A stretch of 64,000 bases of DNA, taken from contig OZ025239.1 in assembly GCA_964019155.1 (NCBI GenBank), forward strand, positions 106,483,612-106,547,611, read 5' to 3'. This document shows, in pieces, positions 16,113 to 31,456 of the stretch; the first letter of the stretch is position 1, and each line of letters opens with the position of its first letter. Both the position numbers and the translations under genes were made by a program. The stretch comes from Osedax fenrisi (taxonomy: Eukaryota; Annelida; Polychaeta; Sabellida; Siboglinidae). The notes beneath the pieces are model-generated. The model was not told where the DNA came from and ran no database searches. It saw only the letters and a program-made list of their open reading frames with translations.

Positions 16113-19100
16113 ATCCATTAGTAATGTAATAAAACAATTAGAAACGAATAAAATCCATCAGTAACGAAATAAAACTATTTTAAACGAATAAAATCCATTA
16201 GTAACGTAATAAAACTATTATAAACGTATAAAATCTATTAGTAATGCAATTAAACTATTATAAACGAATAAAATCCATTAGTAATGCAATTAAACTATTA
16301 GAAACGAATAAAATCCATTAGTAATGCAATTAAACTATTATAAACAAATAAAATCCATTAGTAACGTGATAAAACTATTATAAACGAATAAAATCCATTA
16401 GTAACGTAATAAAACTATTTCAAACGAATAAAATCCATTAGTAACGTAATAAAACTATTTCAAACGAATAAAATCCATTAGTAACGTAATAAAACTATTA
16501 TAAACGTATAAAATCCATTAGTAATGCAATTAAACTATTATAAACAAATAAAATCCATTAGTAACGTGATCAAACTATTATAAACGAATAAAATCCATTA
16601 GTAACGTAATAAAACTATTTCAAACGAATAAAATCAATTAGTAACGTAATAAAACTATTTCAAACGAATAAAATCCATTAGTAACGTAATAAAACTATTA
16701 TAAACGTATAAAATCTATTAGTAATGCAATTAAACTATTATAAACGAATAAAATCCATTAGTAACGTAATAAAACTATTTCAAACGAATAAAATCAATTA
16801 GTATCGTAATAAAACTATTTCAAACGAATAAAATCCATTAGTAACGTAATAAAACTATTATAAACGTATAAAATCTATTAGTAATGCAATTAAACTATTA
16901 TAAACGAATAAAATCCATTAGTAATGCAATTAAACTATTAGAAACGAATATAATCCATTAGTAACGTAATAAAACTATTTCAAACGAATAAAATCCATTA
17001 ATAACGTAATAAAACTATTATAAACGAATAAAATACATTAGTAATGTAATAAAACAATTAGAAACGAATACAATCCATTAGTAACGAAATACAACAATTT
17101 CAAACGAATAAAACCATTAGTAACGTAATAAAACTATTTCAAACGAATAAATTCCATTAGTAACGTAAAAAAACTATTATAAACGAATCAAATCCATTAG
17201 TATTGCAATTAAACAATTAGAAACGAATACAATCCATTAGTAACGAAATACAACTATTTCAAACGAATAAAACCATTAGTAACTTAATAAAACTATTATA
17301 AACGTATAAAATCTATTATTAATGCAATTAAACTATTATAAACGAATAAAATCCATTAGTAATGCAATTAAACTATTAGAAACGAATAAAATTCATTAGT
17401 AATGCAATTAAACTATTATAAACAAATAAAATCCATTAGTAACGTAATAAAACTATTAGAAACGAATAAAATCCATTAGTAATGTAATAAAACAATTAGA
17501 AACGAATACAATCCATTAGTAACGAAATACAACTATTTCAAACGAATAAAACCATTAGTAACGTAATAAAACTATTAGAAACGAATAAAATTCATTAGTA
17601 ACGTAATAAAACTATTAGAAACGAATAAAATCCATTAGTAACGTAATAAAACTATTTCAAACGAATAAAATCCATTAGTAAAGTGATAAAACTATTATAA
17701 ACGAATAAAATACATTAGTAACGTAATAAAACTATTTGAAATAATAAAATCCATTAGTAACGTATTAAAACTATTTCAAACGAATAAAATCCATTAGTAA
17801 TGCAATTAAACTATTAGAAACGAATCAAATCCATTAGTATTGCAATTAAACAATTAGAAACGAATACAATCCATTAGTAACGAAATACAACTATTTCAAA
17901 CGAATAAAATCCATTAGTAACGTAATCAAACTATTTGAAAGAATAAAATTCATTAGTAACGTATTAAAACTATTTCAAACGAATAAAATCCATTAGTAGC
18001 GTAATCAAACTATTAGAAACGAATAAAATCCATTAGTAACGTAATAAAACTATTATAAACGAATAAAATCCATTAGTAACGTAATACAACTATTATAAAC
18101 GAATATAATCCATTAGTAATGTAATAAAACAATTAGAAACGAATAAAATCCATCAGTAACGAAATAAAACTATTTTAAACGAATAAAATCCATTAGTAAC
18201 GTAATAAAACTATTTCAAACGAATAAAATCAATTAGTAACGTAATAAAACTATTTCAAACGAATAAAATCCATTAGTAACGTAATAAAACTATTATAAAC
18301 GTATAAAATCTATTAGTAATGCAATTAAACTATTATAAACGAATAAAATCCATTAGTAACGTAATAAAACTATTTCAAATGAATAAAATCAATTAGTAAC
18401 TTAATAAAACTATTTCAAACGAATAAAATCCATTAGTAACGTAATTAAACTATTATAAACGTATAAAATCTATTAGTAATGCAATTAAACTATTATAAAC
18501 AAATAAAATCAATTAGTAATGCAATTAAACTATTAGAAACGAATATAATCCATTAGTAACGTAATAAAACTATTTCAAACGAATAAAATCCATTAATAAC
18601 GTAATAAAACTATTATAAACGAATAAAATACATTAGTAATGCAATTAGACTATTAGAAACGAATAAAATCCATTAGTAATGCAATTAAACAATTAGAAAC
18701 GAATAAAATCCATTAATAACGTAAAACTATTAAAAACGAATAAAATCCATTAGTAACGAAATAAAACTATTTCAAACGAATAAAATCCATTAGTAACGAA
18801 ATAAAACTATTAGAAACGAATAAAATCCATTAGTAACGTAAAACTATTAAAAACGAATAAAATCCATTAGTAATGTAATAAAACAATTAGAAACGAATAA
18901 AACCATTAGTAACGTAATAAAACTATTAGAAACGAATTAAATTCATTAGTAACGTAATAAAACAATTAGAAACGAATAAAATCCATTAGTAACGTAATAA
19001 AACTATTTCAAACGAATAAAATCCATTAGTAACGTGATAAAACTATTGTACACGAATAAAATACATTAGTAACGTAATAAAACTATTTCAAACGAATAAA

Positions 19101-22100
19101 ATCAATTAGTATCGTAATAAAACTATTTCAAACGAATAAAATCCATTAGTAACGTAATAAAACTATTATAAACGTATAAAATCTATTAGTAATGCAATTA
19201 AACTATTATAAACGAATAAAATCCATTAGTAATGCAATTAAACTATTAGAAACGAATATAATCCATTAGTAACGTAATAAAACTATTTCAAACGAATAAA
19301 ATCCATTAATAACGTAATAAAACTATTATAAACGAATAAAATACATTAGTAATGTAATAAAACAATTAGAAACGAATACAATCCATTAGTAACGAAATAC
19401 AACAATTTCAAACGAATAAAACCATTAGTAACGTAATAAAACTATTTCAAACGAATAAATTCCATTAGTAACGTAAAAAAACTATTATAAACGAATCAAA
19501 TCCATTAGTATTGCAATTAAACAATTAGAAACGAATACAATCCATTAGTAACGAAATACAACTATTTCAAACGAATAAAACCATTAGTAACTTAATAAAA
19601 CTATTATAAACGTATAAAATCTATTATTAATGCAATTAAACTATTATAAACGAATAAAATCCATTAGTAATGCAATTAAACTATTAGAAACGAATAAAAT
19701 TCATTAGTAATGCAATTAAACTATTATAAACAAATAAAATCCATTAGTAACGTAATAAAACTATTAGAAACGAATAAAATCCATTAGTAATGTAATAAAA
19801 CAATTAGAAACGAATACAATCCATTAGTAACGAAATACAACTATTTCAAACGAATAAAACCATTAGTAACGTAATAAAACTATTAGAAACGAATAAAATT
19901 CATTAGTAACGTAATAAAACTATTAGAAACGAATAAAATCCATTAGTAACGTAATAAAACTATTTCAAACGAATAAAATCCATTAGTAAAGTGATAAAAC
20001 TATTATAAACGAATAAAATACATTAGTAACGTAATAAAACTATTTGAAATAATAAAATCCATTAGTAACGTATTAAAACTATTTCAAACGAATAAAATCC
20101 ATTAGTAATGCAATTAAACTATTAGAAACGAATCAAATCCATTAGTATTGCAATTAAACAATTAGAAACGAATACAATCCATTAGTAACGAAATACAACT
20201 ATTTCAAACGAATAAAATCCATTAGTAACGTAATCAAACTATTTGAAAGAATAAAATTCATTAGTAACGTATTAAAACTATTTCAAACGAATAAAATCCA
20301 TTAGTAGCGTAATCAAACTATTAGAAACGAATAAAATCCATTAGTAACGTAATAAAACTATTATAAACGAATAAAATCCATTAGTAACGTAATACAACTA
20401 TTATAAACGAATATAATCCATTAGTAATGTAATAAAACAATTAGAAACGAATAAAATCCATCAGTAACGAAATAAAACTATTTTAAACGAATAAAATCCA
20501 TTAGTAACGTAATAAAACTATTATAAACTTATAAAATCTATTAGTAATGCAATTAAACTATTATAAACGAATAAAATCCATTAGTAATGCAATTAAACTA
20601 TTAGAAACGAATAAAATCCATTAGTAATGCAATTAAACTATTATAAACAAATAAAATCCATTAGTAACGTGATAAAACTATTATAAACGAATAAAATCCA
20701 TTAGTAACGTAATAAAACTATTTCAAACGAATAAAATCCATTAGTAACGTAATAAAACTATTTCAAACGAATAAAATCCATTAGTAACGTAATAAAACTA
20801 TTATAAACGTATAAAATCCATTAGTAATGCAATTAAACTATTATAAACAAATAAAATCCATTAGTAACGTGATCAAACTATTATAAACGAATAAAATCCA
20901 TTAGTAACGTAATAAAACTATTTCAAACGAATAAAATCAATTAGTAACGTAATAAAACTATTTCAAACGAATAAAATCCATTAGTAACGTAATAAAACTA
21001 TTATAAACGTATAAAATCTATTAGTAATGCAATTAAACTATTATAAACGAATAAAATCCATTAGTAACGTAATAAAACTATTTCAAATGAATAAAATCAA
21101 TTAGTAACTTAATAAAACTATTTCAAACGAATAAAATCCATTAGTAACGTAATTAAACTATTATAAACGTATAAAATCTATTAGTAATGCAATTAAACTA
21201 TTATAAACAAATAAAATCCATTAGTAATGCAATTAAACTATTAGAAACGAATATAATCCATTAGTAACGTAATAAAACTATTTCAAACGAATAAAATCCA
21301 TTAATAACGTAATAAAACTATTATAAACGAATAAAATACATTAGTAATGCAATTAGACTATTAGAAACGAATAAAATCCATTAGTAATGCAATTAAACAA
21401 TTAGAAACGAATAAAATCCATTAGTAACGTAAAACTATTAAAAACGAATAAAATCCATTAGTAACGAAATAAAACTATTTCAAACGAATAAAATCCATTA
21501 GTAACGAAATAAAACTATTAGAAACGAATAAAATCCATTAGTAACGTAAAACTATTAAAAACGAATAAAATCCATTAGTAATGTAATAAAACAATTAGAA
21601 ACGAATAAAATCCATCAGTAACGAAATAAAACTATTTTAAACGAATAAAATCCATTAGTAACGTAATAAAACTATTATAAACGTATAAAATCTATTAGTA
21701 ATGCAATTAAACTATTATAAACGAATAAAATCCATTAGTAATGCAATTAAACTATTAGAAACGAATAAAATCCATTAGTAATGCAATTAAACTATTATAA
21801 ACAAATAAAATCCATTAGTAACGTGATAAAACTATTATAAACGAATAAAATCCATTAGTAACGTAATAAAACTATTTCAAACGAATAAAATCCATTAGTA
21901 ACGTAATAAAACTATTTCAAACGAATAAAATCCATTAGTAACGTAATAAAACTATTATAAACGTATAAAATCCATTAGTAATGCAATTAAACTATTATAA
22001 ACAAATAAAATCCATTAGTAACGTGATCAAACTATTATAAACGAATAAAATCCATTAGTAACGTAATAAAACTATTTCAAACGAATAAAATCAATTAGTA

Positions 22101-25100
22101 ACGTAATAAAACTATTTCAAACGAATAAAATCCATTAGTAACGTAATAAAACTATTATAAACGTATAAAATCTATTAGTAATGCAATTAAACTATTATAA
22201 ACGAATAAAATCCATTAGTAACGTAATAAAACTATTTCAAACGAATAAAATCAATTAGTATCGTAATAAAACTATTTCAAACGAATAAAATCCATTAGTA
22301 ACGTAATAAAACTATTATAAACGTATAAAATCTATTAGTAATGCAATTAAACTATTATAAACGAATAAAATCCATTAGTAATGCAATTAAACTATTAGAA
22401 ACGAATATAATCCATTAGTAACGTAATAAAACTATTTCAAACGAATAAAATCCATTAATAACGTAATAAAACTATTATAAACGAATAAAATACATTAGTA
22501 ATGTAATAAAACAATTAGAAACGAATACAATCCATTAGTAACGAAATACAACAATTTCAAACGAATAAAACCATTAGTAACGTAATAAAACTATTTCAAA
22601 CGAATAAATTCCATTAGTAACGTAAAAAAACTATTATAAACGAATCAAATCCATTAGTATTGCAATTAAACAATTAGAAACGAATACAATCCATTAGTAA
22701 CGAAATACAACTATTTCAAACGAATAAAACCATTAGTAACTTAATAAAACTATTATAAACGTATAAAATCTATTATTAATGCAATTAAACTATTATAAAC
22801 GAATAAAATCCATTAGTAATGCAATTAAACTATTAGAAACGAATAAAATTCATTAGTAATGCAATTAAACTATTATAAACAAATAAAATCCATTAGTAAC
22901 GTAATAAAACTATTAGAAACGAATAAAATCCATTAGTAATGTAATAAAACAATTAGAAACGAATACAATCCATTAGTAACGAAATACAACTATTTCAAAC
23001 GAATAAAACCATTAGTAACGTAATAAAACTATTAGAAACGAATAAAATTCATTAGTAACGTAATAAAACTATTAGAAACGAATAAAATCCATTAGTAACG
23101 TAATAAAACTATTTCAAACGAATAAAATCCATTAGTAAAGTGATAAAACTATTATAAACGAATAAAATACATTAGTAACGTAATAAAACTATTTGAAATA
23201 ATAAAATCCATTAGTAACGTATTAAAACTATTTCAAACGAATAAAATCCATTAGTAATGCAATTAAACTATTAGAAACGAATCAAATCCATTAGTATTGC
23301 AATTAAACAATTAGAAACGAATACAATCCATTAGTAACGAAATACAACTATTTCAAACGAATAAAATCCATTAGTAACGTAATCAAACTATTTGAAAGAA
23401 TAAAATTCATTAGTAACGTATTAAAACTATTTCAAACGAATAAAATCCATTAGTAGCGTAATCAAACTATTAGAAACGAATAAAATCCATTAGTAACGTA
23501 ATAAAACTATTATAAACGAATAAAATCCATTAGTAACGTAATACAACTATTATAAACGAATATAATCCATTAGTAATGTAATAAAACAATTAGAAACGAA
23601 TAAAATCCATCAGTAACGAAATAAAACTATTTTAAACGAATAAAATCCATTAGTAACGTAATAAAACTATTTCAAACGAATAAAATCAATTAGTAACGTA
23701 ATAAAACTATTTCAAACGAATAAAATCCATTAGTAACGTAATAAAACTATTATAAACGTATAAAATCTATTAGTAATGCAATTAAACTATTATAAACGAA
23801 TAAAATCCATTAGTAACGTAATAAAACTATTTCAAATGAATAAAATCAATTAGTAACTTAATAAAACTATTTCAAACGAATAAAATCCATTAGTAACGTA
23901 ATTAAACTATTATAAACGTATAAAATCTATTAGTAATGCAATTAAACTATTATAAACAAATAAAATCAATTAGTAATGCAATTAAACTATTAGAAACGAA
24001 TATAATCCATTAGTAACGTAATAAAACTATTTCAAACGAATAAAATCCATTAATAACGTAATAAAACTATTATAAACGAATAAAATACATTAGTAATGCA
24101 ATTAGACTATTAGAAACGAATAAAATCCATTAGTAATGCAATTAAACAATTAGAAACGAATAAAATCCATTAATAACGTAAAACTATTAAAAACGAATAA
24201 AATCCATTAGTAACGAAATAAAACTATTTCAAACGAATAAAATCCATTAGTAACGAAATAAAACTATTAGAAACGAATAAAATCCATTAGTAACGTAAAA
24301 CTATTAAAAACGAATAAAATCCATTAGTAATGTAATAAAACAATTAGAAACGAATAAAACCATTAGTAACGTAATAAAACTATTAGAAACGAATTAAATT
24401 CATTAGTAACGTAATAAAACAATTAGAAACGAATAAAATCCATTAGTAACGTAATAAAACTATTTCAAACGAATAAAATCCATTAGTAACGTGATAAAAC
24501 TATTGTACACGAATAAAATACATTAGTAACGTAATAAAACTATTTCAAACGAATAAAATCAATTAGTATCGTAATAAAACTATTTCAAACGAATAAAATC
24601 CATTAGTAACGTAATAAAACTATTATAAACGTATAAAATCTATTAGTAATGCAATTAAACTATTATAAACGAATAAAATCCATTAGTAATGCAATTAAAC
24701 TATTAGAAACGAATATAATCCATTAGTAACGTAATAAAACTATTTCAAACGAATAAAATCCATTAATAACGTAATAAAACTATTATAAACGAATAAAATA
24801 CATTAGTAATGTAATAAAACAATTAGAAACGAATACAATCCATTAGTAACGAAATACAACAATTTCAAACGAATAAAACCATTAGTAACGTAATAAAACT
24901 ATTTCAAACGAATAAATTCCATTAGTAACGTAAAAAAACTATTATAAACGAATCAAATCCATTAGTATTGCAATTAAACAATTAGAAACGAATACAATCC
25001 ATTAGTAACGAAATACAACTATTTCAAACGAATAAAACCATTAGTAACTTAATAAAACTATTATAAACGTATAAAATCTATTATTAATGCAATTAAACTA

Positions 25101-27045
25101 TTATAAACGAATAAAATCCATTAGTAATGCAATTAAACTATTAGAAACGAATAAAATTCATTAGTAATGCAATTAAACTATTATAAACAAATAAAATCCA
25201 TTAGTAACGTAATAAAACTATTAGAAACGAATAAAATCCATTAGTAATGTAATAAAACAATTAGAAACGAATACAATCCATTAGTAACGAAATACAACTA
25301 TTTCAAACGAATAAAACCATTAGTAACGTAATAAAACTATTAGAAACGAATAAAATTCATTAGTAACGTAATAAAACTATTAGAAACGAATAAAATCCAT
25401 TAGTAACGTAATAAAACTATTTCAAACGAATAAAATCCATTAGTAAAGTGATAAAACTATTATAAACGAATAAAATACATTAGTAACGTAATAAAACTAT
25501 TTGAAATAATAAAATCCATTAGTAACGTATTAAAACTATTTCAAACGAATAAAATCCATTAGTAATGCAATTAAACTATTAGAAACGAATCAAATCCATT
25601 AGTATTGCAATTAAACAATTAGAAACGAATACAATCCATTAGTAACGAAATACAACTATTTCAAACGAATAAAATCCATTAGTAACGTAATCAAACTATT
25701 TGAAAGAATAAAATTCATTAGTAACGTATTAAAACTATTTCAAACGAATAAAATCCATTAGTAGCGTAATCAAACTATTAGAAACGAATAAAATCCATTA
25801 GTAACGTAATAAAACTATTATAAACGAATAAAATCCATTAGTAACGTAATACAACTATTATAAACGAATATAATCCATTAGTAATGTAATAAAACAATTA
25901 GAAACGAATAAAATCCATCAGTAACGAAATAAAACTATTTTAAACGAATAAAATCCATTAGTAACGTAATAAAACTATTATAAACTTATAAAATCTATTA
26001 GTAATGCAATTAAACTATTATAAACGAATAAAATCCATTAGTAATGCAATTAAACTATTAGAAACGAATAAAATCCATTAGTAATGCAATTAAACTATTA
26101 TAAACAAATAAAATCCATTAGTAACGTGATAAAACTATTATAAACGAATAAAATCCATTAGTAACGTAATAAAACTATTTCAAACGAATAAAATCCATTA
26201 GTAACGTAATAAAACTATTTCAAACGAATAAAATCCATTAGTAACGTAATAAAACTATTATAAACGTATAAAATCCATTAGTAATGCAATTAAACTATTA
26301 TAAACAAATAAAATCCATTAGTAACGTGATCAAACTATTATAAACGAATAAAATCCATTAGTAACGTAATAAAACTATTTCAAACGAATAAAATCAATTA
26401 GTAACGTAATAAAACTATTTCAAACGAATAAAATCCATTAGTAACGTAATAAAACTATTATAAACGTATAAAATCTATTAGTAATGCAATTAAACTATTA
26501 TAAACGAATAAAATCCATTAGTAACGTAATAAAACTATTTCAAATGAATAAAATCAATTAGTAACTTAATAAAACTATTTCAAACGAATAAAATCCATTA
26601 GTAACGTAATTAAACTATTATAAACGTATAAAATCTATTAGTAATGCAATTAAACTATTATAAACAAATAAAATCCATTAGTAATGCAATTAAACTATTA
26701 GAAACGAATATAATCCATTAGTAACGTAATAAAACTATTTCAAACGAATAAAATCCATTAATAACGTAATAAAACTATTATAAACGAATAAAATACATTA
26801 GTAATGCAATTAGACTATTAGAAACGAATAAAATCCATTAGTAATGCAATTAAACAATTAGAAACGAATAAAATCCATTAGTAACGTAAAACTATTAAAA
26901 ACGAATAAAATCCATTAGTAACGAAATAAAACTATTTCAAACGAATAAAATCCATTAGTAACGAAATAAAACTATTAGAAACGAATAAAATCCATTAGTA
27001 ACGTAAAACTATTAAAAACGAATAAAATCCATTAGTAATGTAATA
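16113..27045 (+). repeat. Two tandem ~5,457-bp higher-order satellite copies
   Basis: Copy 1 (about 16,113-21,569) and copy 2 (about 21,570-27,026) repeat with a constant offset of 5,457 bp. The ACAACAATTT marker at 17,091 and 19,399 recurs at 22,548 and 24,856. The TATAAACTTATAA variant near 20,521 recurs near 25,978. The copies differ from their flanks at the outer junctions, and I saw no mismatch between them by eye. Each copy contains an internal repeat with 2,308-bp offset (about 16,755-18,212 against 19,063-20,520). The identity points to very recent amplification, or to a duplicated assembly path. Confidence 0.85.
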
Positions 27046-29448
27046 AAACAATTAGAAACGAATAAAACCATTAGTAACGTAATAAAACTATTAGAAACGA
27101 ATTAAATTCATTAGTAACGTAATAAAACAATTAGAAACGAATAAAATCCATTAGTAACGTAATAAAACTATTTCAAACGAATAAAATCCATTAGTAACGT
27201 GATAAAACTATTGTACACGAATAAAATACATTAGTAACGTAATAAAACTATTAGAAACGAATAAAATCCATTAGTAACGTAATAAAACTATTTCAAACGA
27301 ATAAAATCCATTGGTAACGTGATAAAACTATTATAAACGAATAAAATACATTAGTAACGTATTAAAACTATTTCAAACGAATACATTCCATTAGTAACGT
27401 AAAAAAACTATTATAAACGAATCAAATCCATTAGTATTGCAATTAAACTATTAGAAACGAATAAAATCCATTAGTAACGAAATAAAACTATTAGAAACGA
27501 ATAAAATCCATTAGTAACGTAAAACTATTAAAAACGAATAAAATCCATTAGTAATGTAATAAAACAATTAGAAACGAATACAATCCATTAGTAACGAAAT
27601 ACAACTATTTCAAACGAATAAAACCATTAGTAACGTAATAAAACTATTAGAAACGAATAAAAGTATTTAGTAATGTAATAAAACTATTAGAAACGAATAA
27701 AATCCATTAGTAACGTATTAAAACTATTTCAAACGAATAAAATCCATTAGTAACGTGATACAACTATTGTGAACGAATAAAATACATTAGTAACGTAATA
27801 AAACTATTAGAAATGAATAAAATCCATTAGTAACGTAATAAATCTATTTCAAACGAATAAAATCCATTAGTAACGTATTAAATCTATTTCAAACGAATAA
27901 AATCCATTAGTAACGTAATAAAACTATTATAAACGAACAAAATCCATTAGTAACGTATTAAAACTATTTCAAACGAATAAATTCCATTAGTAACGTAAAA
28001 AAACTATTATAAACGAATCAAATCCATTAGTATTGCAATTAAACAATTAGAAACGAATACAATCCATTAGTAACGAAATACAACTATTTCAAACGAATAA
28101 AACCATTAGTAACTTAATAAAACTATTATAAACGTATAAAATCTATTAGTAATGCAATTAAACTATTATAAACGAATAAAATCCATTAGTAATGCAATTA
28201 AACTATTATAAACGAATAAAATCCATTAGTAACGTAATACAACTATTATAAACGAATAAAATCCATTAGTAACGTAATACAACTATTATAAACGAATAAA
28301 ATCCATTAGTAACGTAATAAAACTATTATAAACGAATAAAATACATTAGTAACGAAATAAACCTATTATAAACGAATAAAATACATTAGTAATGCAATTA
28401 AACTATTAGAAACGAATAAAATCCATTAGTAACGTAATAAAACTATTAAAAACTAATAAAATCCATTAGTAATGTAATAAAACAATTAGAAACGAATACA
28501 ATCCATTAGTATTGTAATAAAACAATTAGAAACGAATAAAATCCATTAGTAACGTAAAACTATTAAAAACGAATAAAATCCATTAGTAATGTAATAAAAC
28601 AATTAGAAACGAATAAAACCATTAGTAACGTAATAAAACTATTAGAAACGAATTAAAGTCATTAGTAACGTAATAAAACAATTAGAAACGAATAAAATCC
28701 ATTAGTAACGTAATAAAACTATTTCAAACGAATAAAATCCATTAGTAACGTGATAAAACTATTGTACACGAATAAAATACATTAGTAACGTAATAAAACT
28801 ATTAGAAACGAATAAAATCCATTAGTAACGTAATAAAACTATTTCAAACGAATAAAATCCATTGGTAACGTGATAAAACTATTATAAACGAATAAAATAC
28901 ATTAGTAACATATTAAAACTATTTCAAACGAATACATTCCATTAGTAACGTGATAAAACTATTGTGAACGAATAAAATACATTAGTAACGTAATAAAACT
29001 ATTAGAAATGAATAAAATCCATTAGTAACGAAATAAAACTATTAGAAACGAATAAAATCCATTAGTAACGTAATAAATCTATTTCAAACGAATAAAATCC
29101 ATTAGTAACGTGATAAAACTATTATAAACGAATAAAATACATTAGTAACGTATTAAAACTATTTCAAACGAATAAATTCCATTAGTAACGTAATAAAATT
29201 ATTAGGAACGAATAAAATCCATTATTAACGAAATAAAACTATTAGAAACGAATAAAATCCATTAGTAACGTGATAAAACTATTGTGAACGAATAAAATAC
29301 ATTAGTAACGTAATACAACTATTAGAAATGAATAAAATCCATTAGTAACGTAATAAATCTATTTCAAACGAATAAAATCCATTAGTAACGTATTAAATCT
29401 ATTTCAAACGAATAAAATCCATTAGTAACGTAATAAAACTATTATAAA

Positions 29449-31456
29449 CGAACAAAATCCATTAGTAACGTATTAAAACTATTTCAAACGAATAAATTCC
29501 ATTAGTAACGTAAAAAAACTATTAAAAACGAATCAAATCCATTAGTATTGCAATTAAACAATTAGAAACGAATACAATCCATTAGTAACGAAATACAACT
29601 ATTTCAAACGAATAAAACCATTAGTAACTTAATAAAACTATTATAAACGTATAAAATCTATTAGTAATGCAATTAAACTATTATAAACGAATAAAATCCA
29701 TTAGTAATGCAATTAAACTATTAGAAACGAATAAAATCCATTAGTAATGCAATTAAACTATTATAAACAAATAAAATCCATTAGTAACGTAATAAAACTA
29801 TTAGAAACGAATAAAATCCATTAGTAATGTAATAAAACTATTATAAACGAATAAAATCCATTAGTAACGTAATACAACTATTATAAACGAATAAAATCCA
29901 TTAGTAACGTAATACAACTATTATAAACGAATAAAATCCATTAGTAACGTAATAAAACTATTATAAACGAATAAAATACATTAGTAACGAAATAAACCTA
30001 TTATAAACGAATAAAATACATTAGTAATGCAATTAAACTATTAGAAACGAATAAAATCCATTAGTAACGTAATAAAACTATTAAAAACTAATAAAATCCA
30101 TTAGTAATGTAATAAAACAATTATAAACGAATACAATCCATTAGTATTGTAATAAAACAATTAGAAACGAATAAAATCCATTAGTAACGTATTAAAACTA
30201 TTTCAAACGAATAAAATATATTAGTAACGAAATAAAACTATTAGAAACGAATAAAATCCATTAGTAACGTAATAAAACTATTAGAAACGAATACAATCCA
30301 TTAGTAACGAAATAAAACTATTTCAAACGAATAAAATCCATTAGTAACGTATTAAAACTATTTCAAACGAATAAAATCAATTAGTAACGTAATAAAACTA
30401 TTATAAACGAATAAAATATATTAGTAATGCCAATAAACTATTATAAACGAATAAAATCCATTAGTAATGCAATTAAACTATTAGAAACGAATAAAATCCA
30501 TTAGTAATGCAATAAAACTATTATAAACAAATAAAATCCATTAGTAACGTAATAAAACTATTAGAAACGAATAAAATCCATTAGTAATGTAATACAATTA
30601 TTAGAAACGAATAAAATCCTTTAGTAACGAAATAAAACTATTAGAAACGCATAAAATCCATTAGTAACGTAATAAAACTATTAGAAACGAATAAAATCCA
30701 TTAGTAACGTAATAAAACTATTTCAAACGAATAAAATGCATTAGTAATGCAATTAAACTGTTAGAAACGAATAAAACCATTAGTAACTAAATAAAACTAT
30801 TAGAAACGAATAAAATCCATTAGTAACGTAATCAAACTATTTCAAACGAATAAAATATATTTGTAACGTAATAAAACTATTTCAAACGAATAAAATCCAT
30901 TAGTAATGTAATAAAATTATTAGAAACGAATAAAATCCTTTAGTAACGAAATAAAACTATTAGAAACGAATAAAATCCATTAGTAACGTAATAAAACTAT
31001 TAGAAACGAATAAAATCCATTAGTAACGTAATAAAACTATTTCAAACGAATAAAATCCATTAGTAACGTGATAAAACTATTGTGAACGAATAAAATACAT
31101 TAGTAACGTAATAAAACTATTAGAAATGAATAAAATCCATTAGTAACGAAATAAAACTATTAGAAACGAATAAAATCCATTAGTAACGTAATAAAACTAT
31201 TAGAAACGAATAAAATCCATTAGTAACGTAATAAAACTATTTCAAACGAATAAAATCCATTAGTAACGTGATAAAACTATTGTGAACGAATAAAATACAT
31301 TAGTAACGTAATAAAACTATTAGAAATGAATAAAATCCATTAGTAACGAAATAAAACTATTAGAAACGAATAAAATCCATTAGTAACGTAATAAATCTAT
31401 TTCAAACGAATAAAATCCATTAGTAATGCAATTAAACTATTGTAAACGAATAAAAT
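29449..31456 (+). repeat. Distant second copy of the window's first 2.3 kb of satellite
   Basis: Positions 1-about 505 match 29,449-about 29,953, and about 785-2,288 match about 29,953-31,456. The GCCAATAAAC marker at 1,261 recurs at 30,429, and the TGTTAG marker at 1,591 recurs at 30,759 (both offset 29,168). The offset changes from 29,448 to 29,168, so the downstream copy lacks 280 bp, exactly seven 40-bp units. A few substitutions separate the copies, for example GTAACG at about 1,615 against GTAACT. Confidence 0.8.
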
